Shown here in pieces: positions 1 through 8,180 of a stretch of 64,000 nt of DNA. Positions within the stretch are counted from its first letter, which is position 1. Each line of letters opens with the position of its first letter. Source of the stretch: Bacteroidota bacterium (GTDB lineage Bacteria > Bacteroidota > Bacteroidia > Sphingobacteriales > Sphingobacteriaceae); NCBI GenBank assembly GCA_013285685.1, contig JABDHD010000002.1:28912-92911 (forward strand), given 5' to 3'. Under the pieces are notes generated by a model. It saw nothing but the letters and a program-made list of their open reading frames with translations, had not been told where the DNA came from and ran no database searches. Position numbers and translations under genes: made by a program.

Positions 1-400
1 GTGAAGAACAAAGTTAACTAATTTCGGATTTCGGATGTTCGATTTCGGATTTTGTGGAGAAATTGAGGTTCTTAACAATGTCTGAACACGATTTTTAGGA
101 TTTAAAAGATTTCAGGATTACCGGTTTACTTTTCCATCTTTTAAATCTCTTAAATCCTAAAAATCGTGTGCTATTTCCCATTCAAATTCGGCAGATCACA
201 ATTTCCTTTCAAATAATGCTCCAAATATTGAAAACTTCGGCAGCGCCGTCGAGCAGCGAAAATTGGGTATGTACGTGTAAGTGTGAAAAATCGGGCATCG
301 CGGATCAGTTCCTCCTGTGAAGAACAAAGTTAATCCGAAATTCGGATTTCGGAATTTCGATTTCGGATTTTGTGGAGAAATTGAGGTTCTTAACAATACT
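1..400. repeat. Direct-repeat and hairpin region at window start
   Basis: No convincing gene is present here. Positions 1-88 and 316-398 are diverged direct copies of one sequence that begins with gtgaagaacaaagttaa and ends with gaggttcttaacaat. Between them, 86-169 forms a long hairpin: ACACGATTTTTAGGATTT pairs with AAATCCTAAAAATCGTGT, and both arms are built from degenerate 7-nt units. Positions 181-235 are a near copy of the last ~55 bp of the S9 peptidase gene that ends at 784. Confidence 0.75.
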
Positions 401-428
401 ATGTTTTCACTGCTGATTGGTGTTAATT

Positions 429-728
429 CTAAACCGCTATTTTTTCAAAATGCCGGATCGTCGAACGATTTACCTTTCTTTCGGCATGCCATAATTCATA
501 ATTGTTCTGCAAGTTTACCCAAAATTGCGCCGAGTTACCAAAGGCAGCGGACAATTTCACAGCAAGTTCCGGGCTTATCCCTAAGTGTCCGTTGATGACA
601 GAAGACAAATTGGCCCGCGCCATATTAAGCCCCTTAGCGACCTCTGTTATGGTCAAACCCCGCTCGCTGATAAACATTTCTTTCAATATCTCTCCGGGGT
701 GACTTGGTGGTAATCCTCTCTTTAACAT
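429..728 (-). CDS. higA: HigA-family XRE antitoxin, apparently orphan
   Basis: This 99-aa protein matches the HigA/VapI type of helix-turn-helix antitoxin. It opens with the PPSHPGEIL block, followed by a five-helix XRE domain at about residues 20-75 (LTITEVAKGLNMARANLSS) and the family's FGNSAQFWVNLQ segment near residue 70. Such proteins normally bind their own promoter and neutralise a HigB/RelE-type ribosome-dependent mRNA endonuclease encoded just upstream. Here only 55 AT-rich bases separate it from the S9 peptidase gene, and no toxin ORF lies on either side. It is therefore an orphan or the survivor of a broken module. A stand-alone regulator is the alternative. Family call is firm; role is inferred. 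Confidence 0.85.
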   Translation of the reverse strand: MLKRGLPPSHPGEILKEMFISERGLTITEVAKGLNMARANLSSVINGHLGISPELAVKLSAAFGNSAQFWVNLQNNYELWHAERKVNRSTIRHFEKIAV

Positions 729-783
729 GATCTAATCTAACCAAATAAATCCTATAAATCCTCAAAATCCTATAAATCTTAGT

Positions 784-3033
784 TTATTTAGCGTTCAAAT
801 TCGGCAGATCGCAATTTCCTTTCAAATAATGCTCCAAATACTGGAAACTGGCGCTTTGTATCAGCAAATAACTCTCCCAGTTATAAGCGGCCCCATGCGC
901 GCCTGGCGGGTAAATACGCAGATCAACATCCTTGCCCGCATTGGTCAAAGCTGTGAGTAGTTGCATCGTATTGGATGGGTGCACATTATCATCACTCATG
1001 GAGTGAATCAGGAATAAATGATCTTTCAGTTGGTTAGCATAAGTCATATCCGAGCTGGCTTTATAACCCGCTTCATTGTCCTTCAGCGGGGCCATGTACC
1101 GCTCGGTATAAACATCATCATATAGCCGCCAGTCGGTAACCGGCGAATTGGCTATCCCAACCTTAAACACGCCCGGGTGGGTTAACATGGTGTACGTGGT
1201 GCTATAGCCGCCGTAGCTGGTGCCCATAATGGCCATTTTACTACTGTCTACAAAAGGCATGGTTGCCAGGTATTTGGCGGTTTCTACAAAGTCGTTGCTT
1301 TCCCATTTGCCCAGTTGTTTGTATACCACTTTCATAAATGCGCTGCCGTAATTGGCTATGCCCCGGTTGTTTACATTTGCCACAATATATCCGTTTTGCG
1401 CCAGCCACTGCTGCCAGGCATCGGCGCTGAACTGGTTAAACACATCGTGACTTTCCGGCCCGCCGTAAACGGTCATTACCACGGGGTATTTTTTGGCCGG
1501 ATCGAAATTAAAAGGCTTAATAATATACCCATCCAAACTTACCCCATCGCTGGTTTTAAACTTGATAAACTCGGGCGCCGCGTAGGCGTGATTTTTCATA
1601 AAATCGCTCACCCCATGGTTATCCTCCAGCGTTTGCAGCATCTTGCCCGTATTATCGCATAGGTTTACATGCAGCGGGGTCGTCACATTGCTGCAGCTCT
1701 CCAAATAATAATGTGTATTGGGCGACATGTTAATGTCATGAAAACCCGCCACGGTCGAAAGCTTGCTTTTCCCGCTGCCGTCAAAGTTGATGGTATAAAA
1801 CTGCTGCTCCAGCCCGCCGTCCTCCGCCGACAAATAGTATATTTTTTTAGCTGCCGCGTCAATCCCGCTCACTTTGATCATATCCCAATTTCCCTGGGTA
1901 ACCTGGTTGATCAGCTTGCCATCATACCCATAGCGATAAATATGGTAATATCCCGATCGGTCCGACACCCAGAAAAACTCCTTCGATTTCTCCGGAAAAT
2001 ACACCATATCGTTCACATTGGTATAAAAGTTAAAAATAGCTACCCAGGTGCTGTTTTTTTCTTCTAAAACCACATGGTGTTCCCCGGTTTTCACATTAAA
2101 AAAGTACAGCTTCATGTGGTTTTGGGCGCGGTTTAGCGTCATAAGGGCAAGCACATCGGGGTTGCTGGTCCAGTAGATGCGGGGGATATAAAAGTCGCCG
2201 GTCTCATCGGGCGTCAGCCATACTTTTTTGCCCGAGGCCACATCGATCACCCCGATCTTCACCTCCGGGTTGGGGTCGCCAACCTGCGGAATGGGGATAT
2301 GAATATACTCCGGATGTCCGCCTGCAAAGTTGGTCATCTGGAAATCGGGCACCGGTTTTTCATTAAATTGCCAAAAGGCCATATACCGGCTATCGGGGCT
2401 CCAGTTCCAGGCCTGGGCCTGGCCAAATTCTTCTTCGTACACCCAATCATAGTGGCCGTTAAAGGTGCCCAGCTCGCTGGTTTTATCCGTGGTGAGCTGC
2501 CTTTCCTTACCGGCGGCGAAGTCGTACACAAACATATTGCCATTACGCTCCATGCCTACTTTCGATCCGTCGGGCGACAATTCCGCCGTGCGGGCGTCCT
2601 TTGCCGCCTGTTTTAGCTGCTTGCCGGCAACATCGTAAATATAATAGTCGGCAATACCCGAGCGCCGGTAGATCGGCCTGAAATTCGCTTTAAACACCAG
2701 GTGTTTGGAATCTTTCGACCATTGGAACGACTCGTAATCAAATGCTTTATCGCTGCCCGGAAAAGTCAGCCCCTTTGCCGTAAACACCAGCTCATCCTTC
2801 AGCGTTTGGGGGTCCATCATCCTGATCTCGCCATTGGCCGTAAACGAATATTTGTCACCGCCGTTGGTCCAGTTTACACTTTCGGGGCCCTGGTTGCCAA
2901 ACAGGCTGAAACCGGTACGCAGGGCATCGGCCAGGTCGGTGTATTGCTGTTTGTTTTGGGCGAAAATTGGGGTGGTGAAAAGCGAAAAGCTTAAAGCGGA
3001 AAGCAGAAAGCTGCGTAGAATCAATTGCTTCAT
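784..3033 (-). CDS. S9 family peptidase, dipeptidyl peptidase IV-like
   Basis: This 749-aa exported serine peptidase has the size and layout of bacterial DPP-IV. It has a Sec signal peptide (cut near FAQ, residue 26), an eight-bladed beta-propeller to about residue 480, and a C-terminal alpha/beta hydrolase. Visible active-site elements are GTSYGG with nucleophile Ser606, Asp681/682 in SDDNVH and His713 in PPGAHGA. The propeller carries a Glu cluster at 200-202 (YEEEF), equivalent to the double Glu of DPP-IV that binds the substrate N-terminus. It should release X-Pro or X-Ala dipeptides in the periplasm. The hydrophobic core of the signal peptide (residues 8-19) is encoded by five consecutive 7-nt repeats (2977-3011). 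Confidence 0.93.
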   Translation of the reverse strand: MKQLILRSFLLSALSFSLFTTPIFAQNKQQYTDLADALRTGFSLFGNQGPESVNWTNGGDKYSFTANGEIRMMDPQTLKDELVFTAKGLTFPGSDKAFDYESFQWSKDSKHLVFKANFRPIYRRSGIADYYIYDVAGKQLKQAAKDARTAELSPDGSKVGMERNGNMFVYDFAAGKERQLTTDKTSELGTFNGHYDWVYEEEFGQAQAWNWSPDSRYMAFWQFNEKPVPDFQMTNFAGGHPEYIHIPIPQVGDPNPEVKIGVIDVASGKKVWLTPDETGDFYIPRIYWTSNPDVLALMTLNRAQNHMKLYFFNVKTGEHHVVLEEKNSTWVAIFNFYTNVNDMVYFPEKSKEFFWVSDRSGYYHIYRYGYDGKLINQVTQGNWDMIKVSGIDAAAKKIYYLSAEDGGLEQQFYTINFDGSGKSKLSTVAGFHDINMSPNTHYYLESCSNVTTPLHVNLCDNTGKMLQTLEDNHGVSDFMKNHAYAAPEFIKFKTSDGVSLDGYIIKPFNFDPAKKYPVVMTVYGGPESHDVFNQFSADAWQQWLAQNGYIVANVNNRGIANYGSAFMKVVYKQLGKWESNDFVETAKYLATMPFVDSSKMAIMGTSYGGYSTTYTMLTHPGVFKVGIANSPVTDWRLYDDVYTERYMAPLKDNEAGYKASSDMTYANQLKDHLFLIHSMSDDNVHPSNTMQLLTALTNAGKDVDLRIYPPGAHGAAYNWESYLLIQSASFQYLEHYLKGNCDLPNLNAK
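2977..3011. repeat. Five 7-nt units (NNAAAGC) in a signal-peptide coding region
   Basis: The plus strand reads GAAAAGC, GAAAAGC, TTAAAGC, GGAAAGC, AGAAAGC without interruption. On the minus strand these 35 bases encode residues 8-19 of the S9 peptidase, the hydrophobic signal core. The same NNAAAGC unit family occurs inside valS at 49421-49455. Confidence 0.85.
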
Positions 3034-3583
3034 TTATTTGGTTTTTGAAGCGATAAAGCTAATGGAAAAACGTGGAAACAGGAAGGCATCGATTAATAAT
3101 CCCGTAGGGGCGCCCCTCGCGGGCGCCCTCCTTTGTATGGGTAACCCTCCCTCGTGGGGGCCCTCCATTTTTTCCGATGCGGCCGGTTTTGCGTGCCCGC
3201 GCTTTCCGATGCTATGGGGTTCCCCCCTGGCATTGTGGGCGACCACAAGGGTCGCCCCTACGGGCGTTTAACCCGTTAGTGGCCTTTTACGCCGATCAAA
3301 AAATATCCAAACACCATACAAAACAATGTAAGAAAAACCTCCTACCTTTCCAAAGTCGTTAGTTTTTCGCCGTTGTTGTCACCGATAACTCACCGTCATC
3401 GCAGGGTCTCTCGCAGAGGACCCTGCGGCGTACGCACCTACGAAATGGTATCAACGCCCCACACGGTAGCATGAGTTGTTCGGGTTTCCCGGGGCACGGA
3501 AATATTCCTAATTTTATCTGCCCACTGCAAATTGCCAACTGAAAACTGAAAACTGCTACTGCCACTACTTAAATACACCCGCC
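3034..3583. repeat. Intergenic repeats, no gene
   Basis: The two flanking genes diverge from this 550-bp gap. Positions 3101-3270 contain an inverted repeat: cccgtaggggcg near 3102 pairs with cgcccctacggg near 3254, with further short GC-rich palindromes between. Positions 3402-3427 form a second perfect stem, gcagggtc with gaccctgc. Positions 3530-3558 hold a short run of aactgaa-type 7-nt units, the same family as 4191-4250 beyond the next gene. No open frame here resembles a protein. Confidence 0.6.
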
Positions 3584-4114
3584 ATGGACAACAAATTGCC
3601 GATAGATCCGAATGAAAAAATTTATATCCGAAATGCAGGCCTGGTGTTGCTACACCCTTTTTTTACAACTTATTTTAACAGGCTGGGGATGCTGGAAAAC
3701 GACCTTTTTATTAACCAGAAAGCCCGGATGCGCGCCGTACACCTTTTGCAATACCTGGTTGATGGCGCCTCCGACAGCCCCGAGCCGCTGCTTGTTTTAA
3801 ATAAGATACTTTGCAACATCCCGGTTGAAGAGCCGGTGATACCCCGCATAACCTTAACCGAACAGGAAAAACGCGTGTCGGAGGAATTGCTAAAAGCGGT
3901 TATCTCCCGGTGGGACAAGTTAAAAAACACCAGCGTCGCCGGTTTACAGGAGTCTTTTTTGCAACGCGACGGCGCGCTTTATTTTAAAGATGACGCCTGG
4001 CGCCTTAACGTTGAGCCCCGGGCCTTTGATGTGCTGCTGCAAACATTGCCATGGTCCATCGGCATGATAAAAACGCCCTGGATGAATAACTATTTATATG
4101 TAGAATGGATATAA
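3584..4114 (+). CDS. Isolated C-terminal domain of contractile injection system tape-measure protein
   Basis: The 176-aa product matches the conserved domain of contractile injection system (eCIS / T6SS-iii) tape-measure proteins. Landmarks are IYIRNAGLVLLHPFF (13-27), ARMRAVHLLQYL (47-58), LVLNKILCNIP, LKNTSVAGLQESFLQRDG (~112-129) and the closing LPWSIGMIKTPWMNNYLYVEW. In known systems this domain ends a much longer protein that sets sheath length. No baseplate, sheath, tube or spike gene is nearby. The frame has its own ATG and opens directly after a 7-nt repeat array. Related arrays flank both sides, which suggests the piece was stranded by rearrangement. It may be a remnant or a small domain with a separate role. 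Domain identity is a recognition call; function alone is unknown. Confidence 0.78.
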   Translation: MDNKLPIDPNEKIYIRNAGLVLLHPFFTTYFNRLGMLENDLFINQKARMRAVHLLQYLVDGASDSPEPLLVLNKILCNIPVEEPVIPRITLTEQEKRVSEELLKAVISRWDKLKNTSVAGLQESFLQRDGALYFKDDAWRLNVEPRAFDVLLQTLPWSIGMIKTPWMNNYLYVEWI

Positions 4115-4128
4115 ATGCCGCCAAAAAA

Positions 4129-4250
4129 GCAGTTGGCAGTTGGCAGTAGGCAGTTTGCCTGGTTAGCAGCTATATTTTTTCGAAATAGTTTACTGCTAAC
4201 TGCAAACCGCAATGCCAACTGTTAACTGCTAACTGAAAACTGAAAACTGT
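4129..4250. repeat. Inverted pair of 7-nt repeat arrays
   Basis: The left arm (4129-4158) is a run of gcagttg/gcagtag units. The right arm (4191-4250) is a run of aactgct/aactgaa units on the same strand, which is the reverse complement of the left. The two can fold into a long imperfect hairpin between the tape-measure fragment and the S51 peptidase gene. Confidence 0.8.
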
Positions 4251-4256
4251 AAAACA

Positions 4257-4928
4257 ATGAATTTCCTCCTCACCTCCGCCGGCATCAAAAACGCCAGCAT
4301 CCATAACGCGCTGCTGCAGTTATTAGGCAAACCGATTGCCGAATCCAGCGCCCTCTGTATTCCCACCGCATCGTACGGCATGCGTGGCGGCCCCGGGGCG
4401 GCATGGCGGTTCATCAGCGGGCAACAGCCCAACTGCCCCATGTGCGAATTGGGCTGGCAATCCCTCGGCGTGCTGGAGCTCACCGCGCTGCCCAGCATCG
4501 ATAAAGACTTTTGGGCGCCCCTGGTACAGCAAACCGACGTGCTGCTGGTAAATGGCGGCGATGCCCTGTACCTGGCTTATTGGATGCAGCAATCAGGCCT
4601 GGCGGACCTACTACCCTCGCTGCGGCCCGAAGCGCTTTGGGTGGGGTTAAGCGCCGGAAGCATGGTAATGGGCCCCAGCATCGGCGATGAATTCGTCGGC
4701 TGGATACTACCCACCGGTGGCGACAAAACCCTGGGAATGGTTGATTTTTCGATATTTCCGCACCTGGACCATGAAAGATTCCCGGAGAATGCTATGCCCT
4801 TTGCAGCAGAATGGGCCGCAAAAATACCCAACCCCGGCTATGCCATCGACGACCAAACCGCCATCATAGTAACCGGCGACAAAGTGGAAGTGGTTTCCGA
4901 GGGGCATTGGAAGTTGTTTACGAAGTGA
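4257..4928 (+). CDS. Peptidase S51-type (peptidase E-like) hydrolase
   Basis: This 223-aa cytoplasmic protein has the class I glutamine-amidotransferase-like fold of peptidase E and cyanophycinase relatives. It shows the nucleophile elbow GLSAGS with Ser132, a nearby VNGGDALYL strand-turn (98-106), and FPHLDHE (167-173), which supplies the likely catalytic His. Peptidase E cleaves Asp-X dipeptides. The distant bacterial group this resembles is usually annotated only as type 1 glutamine amidotransferase-like, so the exact substrate is unknown. The first ATG lies six bases after a 7-nt repeat array with no Shine-Dalgarno, which is normal for this phylum. Confidence 0.82.
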   Translation: MNFLLTSAGIKNASIHNALLQLLGKPIAESSALCIPTASYGMRGGPGAAWRFISGQQPNCPMCELGWQSLGVLELTALPSIDKDFWAPLVQQTDVLLVNGGDALYLAYWMQQSGLADLLPSLRPEALWVGLSAGSMVMGPSIGDEFVGWILPTGGDKTLGMVDFSIFPHLDHERFPENAMPFAAEWAAKIPNPGYAIDDQTAIIVTGDKVEVVSEGHWKLFTK

Positions 4929-5039
4929 TGGCAGCAGGGCAGCGGCGCAGCTCGGGCCCTTTTACTGCTAACTGCCTGCTGTCTTTATCCGCCATAGCTA
5001 AAGCGGCGGCGCTTTACAAATGCACAGCGGGATTCATTT

Positions 5040-5450
5040 TTATTCAGCCCTGAACCTCTCTTCTACTTTTTTCTTCAGCTCACGCAACGCTTTAGTCCTG
5101 TTCTTTTTTAAGGGCTCCACTATGTCTGCCGGCGCGCCTGCCGGGTTGTATTTTTCAGCCCATAGCGTGATCTCAATCAGTATCGGGATTAATTCAATCG
5201 CTTTTTCAGTGGGGCGATATAGGAATTTGGATTTATTTGCCGGCGCAGTATGCTTGGTAACAAACCCCTCCCGAAGCAGCACGTTGAGCCTATCTGTTAA
5301 AATATTTGTAGCAATCTTTTCATCCGAACATAAAAATTCACCAAAGGAATCTTTACCGTATAAAAGCAAGTCCCTCATAATCAACATTGTCCATTTGTCC
5401 CCAAAAATATCCAGGGTATAACTTATGGGGCATTCTGACCGTTTGCTCAT
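5040..5450 (-). CDS. HxlR-family winged-helix regulator
   Basis: The 136-aa protein from the ATG at 5450 has the typical HxlR core: CPISYTLDIFGDKWTMLI near the N-terminus, then the FGEFLCSDEKIATNILTDRL recognition region and a winged hairpin (YRPTEKAIELIPIL). An open frame continues upstream to 5516, but those 22 residues run through the operator and are unlikely to be translated. HxlR proteins are usually dimeric sensors of electrophiles, aldehydes or quinones that repress or activate a divergent reductase. The gene is divergent from the MDR reductase at 5565, with a perfect inverted repeat between them. Cys at the start (SECPISY) is the usual redox-sensitive position. Confidence 0.9.
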   Translation of the reverse strand: MSKRSECPISYTLDIFGDKWTMLIMRDLLLYGKDSFGEFLCSDEKIATNILTDRLNVLLREGFVTKHTAPANKSKFLYRPTEKAIELIPILIEITLWAEKYNPAGAPADIVEPLKKNRTKALRELKKKVEERFRAE

Positions 5451-5500
5451 CGTTTTCCTAAAAAATAAAAAATAGTACTTGCAAATCACAATAACTTTAT

Positions 5501-5533
5501 ACATTTGTACTTGCAATTTACAAGTACAAATGT
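5501..5533. promoter_or_regulatory. Operator palindrome between HxlR gene and reductase operon
   Basis: ACATTTGTACTTG (5501-5513) and CAAGTACAAATGT (5521-5533) form a perfect 13-bp inverted repeat with a 7-bp spacer. A further half-site (gtacttgcaaa) lies at 5475-5485. The position is midway between the divergent starts at 5450 and 5565, as expected for an HxlR binding site controlling both genes. Confidence 0.8.
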
Positions 5534-5564
5534 AACAAAATAAATTATTTCTAAAACCAATTAA

Positions 5565-6533
5565 ATGAAAGCAATTCAGCTAAAAGCATACGGGCAGCCA
5601 ACAGAGAACATCGGCGTCGTAGAAATTAACGACATCAGTACCATTGATAATGATGAAGTTGTTATTGAGGTTTTGTATAGTCCCGTAAATCCAAGTGATT
5701 TATTATTGATGCAGGGTACTTACCCCGTACAACCCAAATTGCCTGCCGTAATTGGACAAGAGGGTGTAGGCAGAGTAGTTTCGGTTGGTAGTTCTGTTAC
5801 AACTACTAAATCAGGCGACATGGTGACCATTCCGTTCGGGACATTTGCCTGGAGTGAAAAAGTTGTCGCCAAAGCCGCGGGACTGGTGGTGCTGCCCCCG
5901 AACGTGGATTTACAGCAAGCAGCTATGCTTTCCATAAACCCGCCCACGGCGGTTTTGCTGCTGGAAGAGTTCGTATCGTTAAATTCAGGAGATTGGATCG
6001 TGCTCAACGCAGCCAACGCCTCTGTGAGCCATGCGATCATCGCGGTCGCAAAGTCAAAAGGCATAAAAACGTTAGGAATAGTCAGGAGAAAAGAGGCCGT
6101 TGATGCAGCGCTGAAAGCAGGTGCAGACGTTGTTTTAGTTGAGGCTGAAAACACTGTCGCTGAAGCGAAAAAAGCGACCAATAATGCAGAAATAAAGCTG
6201 GGGCTGGATGCCGTTGGCGGTAAAGCGACAAATACAATCGCCGAAATTCTTAGCAACGAAGGCCGCCTGGTTTCGTATGCCATGATGAGCCGGGAACCCA
6301 TCAATGTCAGTCAAATTGGTCTCATTTTCAGAAGGATACAAATTCACGGGTTTTATATGTATTTGCCTTATTACGTCCCCAGGTTAAAAAATGCCATACT
6401 CCAATCGGTGCAATTACTGGCACAAGGGAAATTAAACGTTCCCGTTGCGAAAATATACCCGCCGGAGAAGGTGAGAGAGGCGATACAGCACACGATAGAT
6501 GGTGGTAAAGTTTTATTACAATTTAATTCGTAA
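5565..6533 (+). CDS. Zinc-independent MDR oxidoreductase (MECR/quinone reductase-like)
   Basis: The 322-aa protein belongs to the medium-chain dehydrogenase/reductase superfamily. The N-terminal GroES-like half carries NPSDLLLMQGTYP and GQEGVGRVVSVG (about 42-76). The Rossmann half begins near residue 125 (INPPTAVLLL). The glycine-rich turn is altered to NAANASVSHA, as in 2-enoyl thioester reductases and related NADPH quinone reductases. No structural or catalytic zinc cysteines are seen. Likely reaction: NADPH reduction of an enoyl or quinone substrate. It is first in a probable operon with a membrane protein, an ACP-like protein and an SDR, and is probably controlled by the divergent HxlR gene. 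Confidence 0.88.
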   Translation: MKAIQLKAYGQPTENIGVVEINDISTIDNDEVVIEVLYSPVNPSDLLLMQGTYPVQPKLPAVIGQEGVGRVVSVGSSVTTTKSGDMVTIPFGTFAWSEKVVAKAAGLVVLPPNVDLQQAAMLSINPPTAVLLLEEFVSLNSGDWIVLNAANASVSHAIIAVAKSKGIKTLGIVRRKEAVDAALKAGADVVLVEAENTVAEAKKATNNAEIKLGLDAVGGKATNTIAEILSNEGRLVSYAMMSREPINVSQIGLIFRRIQIHGFYMYLPYYVPRLKNAILQSVQLLAQGKLNVPVAKIYPPEKVREAIQHTIDGGKVLLQFNS

Positions 6534-6578
6534 AAAACGCAAGCCGTGTTTCTATTAAAATTCACTTAACGTCAAATT

Positions 6579-6965
6579 ATGATCATGAAAAGTCACATTT
6601 TTTTAAAAACAGTAACATTAATAAGCGTATTGGTGAGCTGCGGGTTCTCCATAACCGGCATTGTTCGTCCCGAATTATTGGTTTCTCCAGCGTTAGGGCA
6701 TAATTCCACTTTAGTCGCTTTGGCATCTTATGCTGCCGCCCGATCAATTGCGATTGCAGCGGTTTTCCTATTTACTTTATTTGGAAAAAAGAGGGAACCG
6801 CTTTATACAATGGCAATCTTGGCGGCGCTAATTCAGTTTTTGGATGCTTTTGTCGGCATTTATGAAGCGGATATATCGAAGATTGCCGGGCCATTGATCC
6901 TCGCTTTATTAGGCTTTATATCGATATACTATGCTTCCAAATCACCGGACAAGGCAGCTATTTAA
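6579..6965 (+). CDS. Four-TM membrane protein (DUF4345-like)
   Basis: This 128-aa protein has four predicted membrane segments, at about residues 8-28, 44-68, 75-92 and 100-120. The short loop RPELLVSPALGHNS and the AARSIAIA segment recall small DUF4267/DUF4345-type proteins common beside oxidoreductases. It lies 45 bp after the MDR gene on the same strand, so co-transcription under HxlR control is likely. The second Met (6585) is an equally plausible start. No biochemical role can be read from the sequence. Confidence 0.7.
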   Translation: MIMKSHIFLKTVTLISVLVSCGFSITGIVRPELLVSPALGHNSTLVALASYAAARSIAIAAVFLFTLFGKKREPLYTMAILAALIQFLDAFVGIYEADISKIAGPLILALLGFISIYYASKSPDKAAI

Positions 6966-7019
6966 TTAGGCTGCTTAAGTCAGGCATCCTGGTTGGACAG
7001 TTTAAAATTTAGCAGAATA

Positions 7020-7295
7020 ATGGAACAAGAAAGACAAGAAATACTTAAGGGTTTGTTAGCGGTTTTAAGGACGATAAGAACAATTGACCCCACCAGGTTA
7101 GAAGGCGTTACAGAAGAAACCGATTTCCTTTCGGATTTAAGCACGCCCTCAACTGAGCTTATCAATATAGCAGCCAAAGTGGAGCATAAATTCGGAATTG
7201 AATTTGACGACGATGATATTGACCGGATGGGTTCGAAGGTTAAGGATATAATAGACTTAATCATATCGGTTAAAAAACGGGGAGAAAATAGTTAA
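7020..7295 (+). CDS. Divergent acyl-carrier-protein-like protein
   Basis: From the ATG at 7020 the product is 91 aa. The frame extends to a TTG at 6993 but the ATG fits better. It has the acidic four-helix look of ACP: a DFLSDL segment, then ELINIAAKVEHKFGIEFDDDDI, which aligns with the helix II-III region of ACPs. The usual DSL phosphopantetheine motif is not intact. The block reads DLSTPSTEL, about three residues shorter than in canonical ACP, so it is unclear whether either Ser can be modified. It sits 30 bp before an SDR gene and near an enoyl-reductase-like MDR. That grouping could process a carrier-bound acyl substrate. Confidence 0.65.
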   Translation: MEQERQEILKGLLAVLRTIRTIDPTRLEGVTEETDFLSDLSTPSTELINIAAKVEHKFGIEFDDDDIDRMGSKVKDIIDLIISVKKRGENS

Positions 7296-7325
7296 GCTAA
7301 GCAAGTACGCCAAAAATTTAAAATT

Positions 7326-8180
7326 ATGGAAAACAAAGTGTGGTTGATCACCGGGTGTTCATCCGGGTTCGGAAGGGAAATTGCGAAAGCGGCAATTAAC
7401 GCCGGGTATGCCGTAGTTGTAACGGCGAGGGACATAAACAGCCTGGCTGAATTTCAGGCACTTAAAAACGAACTGGTTTTGGTGACTGAATTAGATGTAG
7501 TAAACCAGGATTCCGTTTCAGCCGCAGTGGAAAAAACTATCGCCCGGTTTGGAAGAACAGACGTCCTGGTTAATAATGCGGGTTACGGATATTACCAAAT
7601 ATTTGAGGAGCTTGAAATGACTGAAATGCAAAAACAGATGGATGTAAACCTATACGGTGTGCTAAGAACGTGCCAGGCCGTCCTGCCGCAAATGCGAAAA
7701 CAGCGATCCGGGCACATCATAAATATATCATCAATAGGCGGTTCTGTAGGGACGGCGGGAAGGGGCGCCTACACCGCAAGCAAATTCGCTCTTGGCGGAT
7801 TGTCGGAATGCCTCGCGAAGGAGGTCAGTCCCTTTGGCATTAAAATAACCGTACTTGAGCCAGGACAGTTCCGGACGGATTTTTTTAACAAAGGGAAAAC
7901 TCAAATAAAAGAAAGCGACAAACCGGACTATAAACAACTTATTGACGAGCTTAACCAGCAATTCACAACCGTTAACGGCAGGCAGAAAGGCAGCCCGGAA
8001 CTTGCAGCAAATGCTATCATTCAATTAAGCAGGAGTTCAGCACCGCCGCTGCGCGTTCCTCTCGGAGCGGACGCTGTTTCCTGGACCAGTGACAGGCTAA
8101 AATTGGCGAACGACGAGTTAGAGACGTGGAAACAATGGGCATTAGATACCGCCTTCGATGAAACGCAGAGTTCGCAATGA
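7326..8180 (+). CDS. Classical SDR family oxidoreductase
   Basis: This 284-aa classical short-chain dehydrogenase has the cofactor motif TGCSSGFG (9-16), NNAG (83-86), catalytic Ser136 in INISS, and Tyr149-x3-Lys153 in YTASK. Arg35 in VVTARD points to NADP(H). It resembles the large group of SDRs annotated simply as SDR family NAD(P)-dependent oxidoreductases, which reduce ketones or aldehydes. It is last in the 5565-8180 cluster, 30 bp after the ACP-like gene, and probably shares the HxlR-controlled promoter. No clear terminator follows. Confidence 0.92.
   Translation: MENKVWLITGCSSGFGREIAKAAINAGYAVVVTARDINSLAEFQALKNELVLVTELDVVNQDSVSAAVEKTIARFGRTDVLVNNAGYGYYQIFEELEMTEMQKQMDVNLYGVLRTCQAVLPQMRKQRSGHIINISSIGGSVGTAGRGAYTASKFALGGLSECLAKEVSPFGIKITVLEPGQFRTDFFNKGKTQIKESDKPDYKQLIDELNQQFTTVNGRQKGSPELAANAIIQLSRSSAPPLRVPLGADAVSWTSDRLKLANDELETWKQWALDTAFDETQSSQ

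Noticed and set aside
2834..3271. 145-aa plus-strand ORF
   Set aside because: It overlaps the S9 peptidase 5' end antisense and continues into intergenic repeats.
3402..3427. Riboswitch or attenuator upstream of the tape-measure fragment
   Set aside because: A perfect stem is present (gcagggtc with gaccctgc), but no known riboswitch core or downstream platform could be matched.
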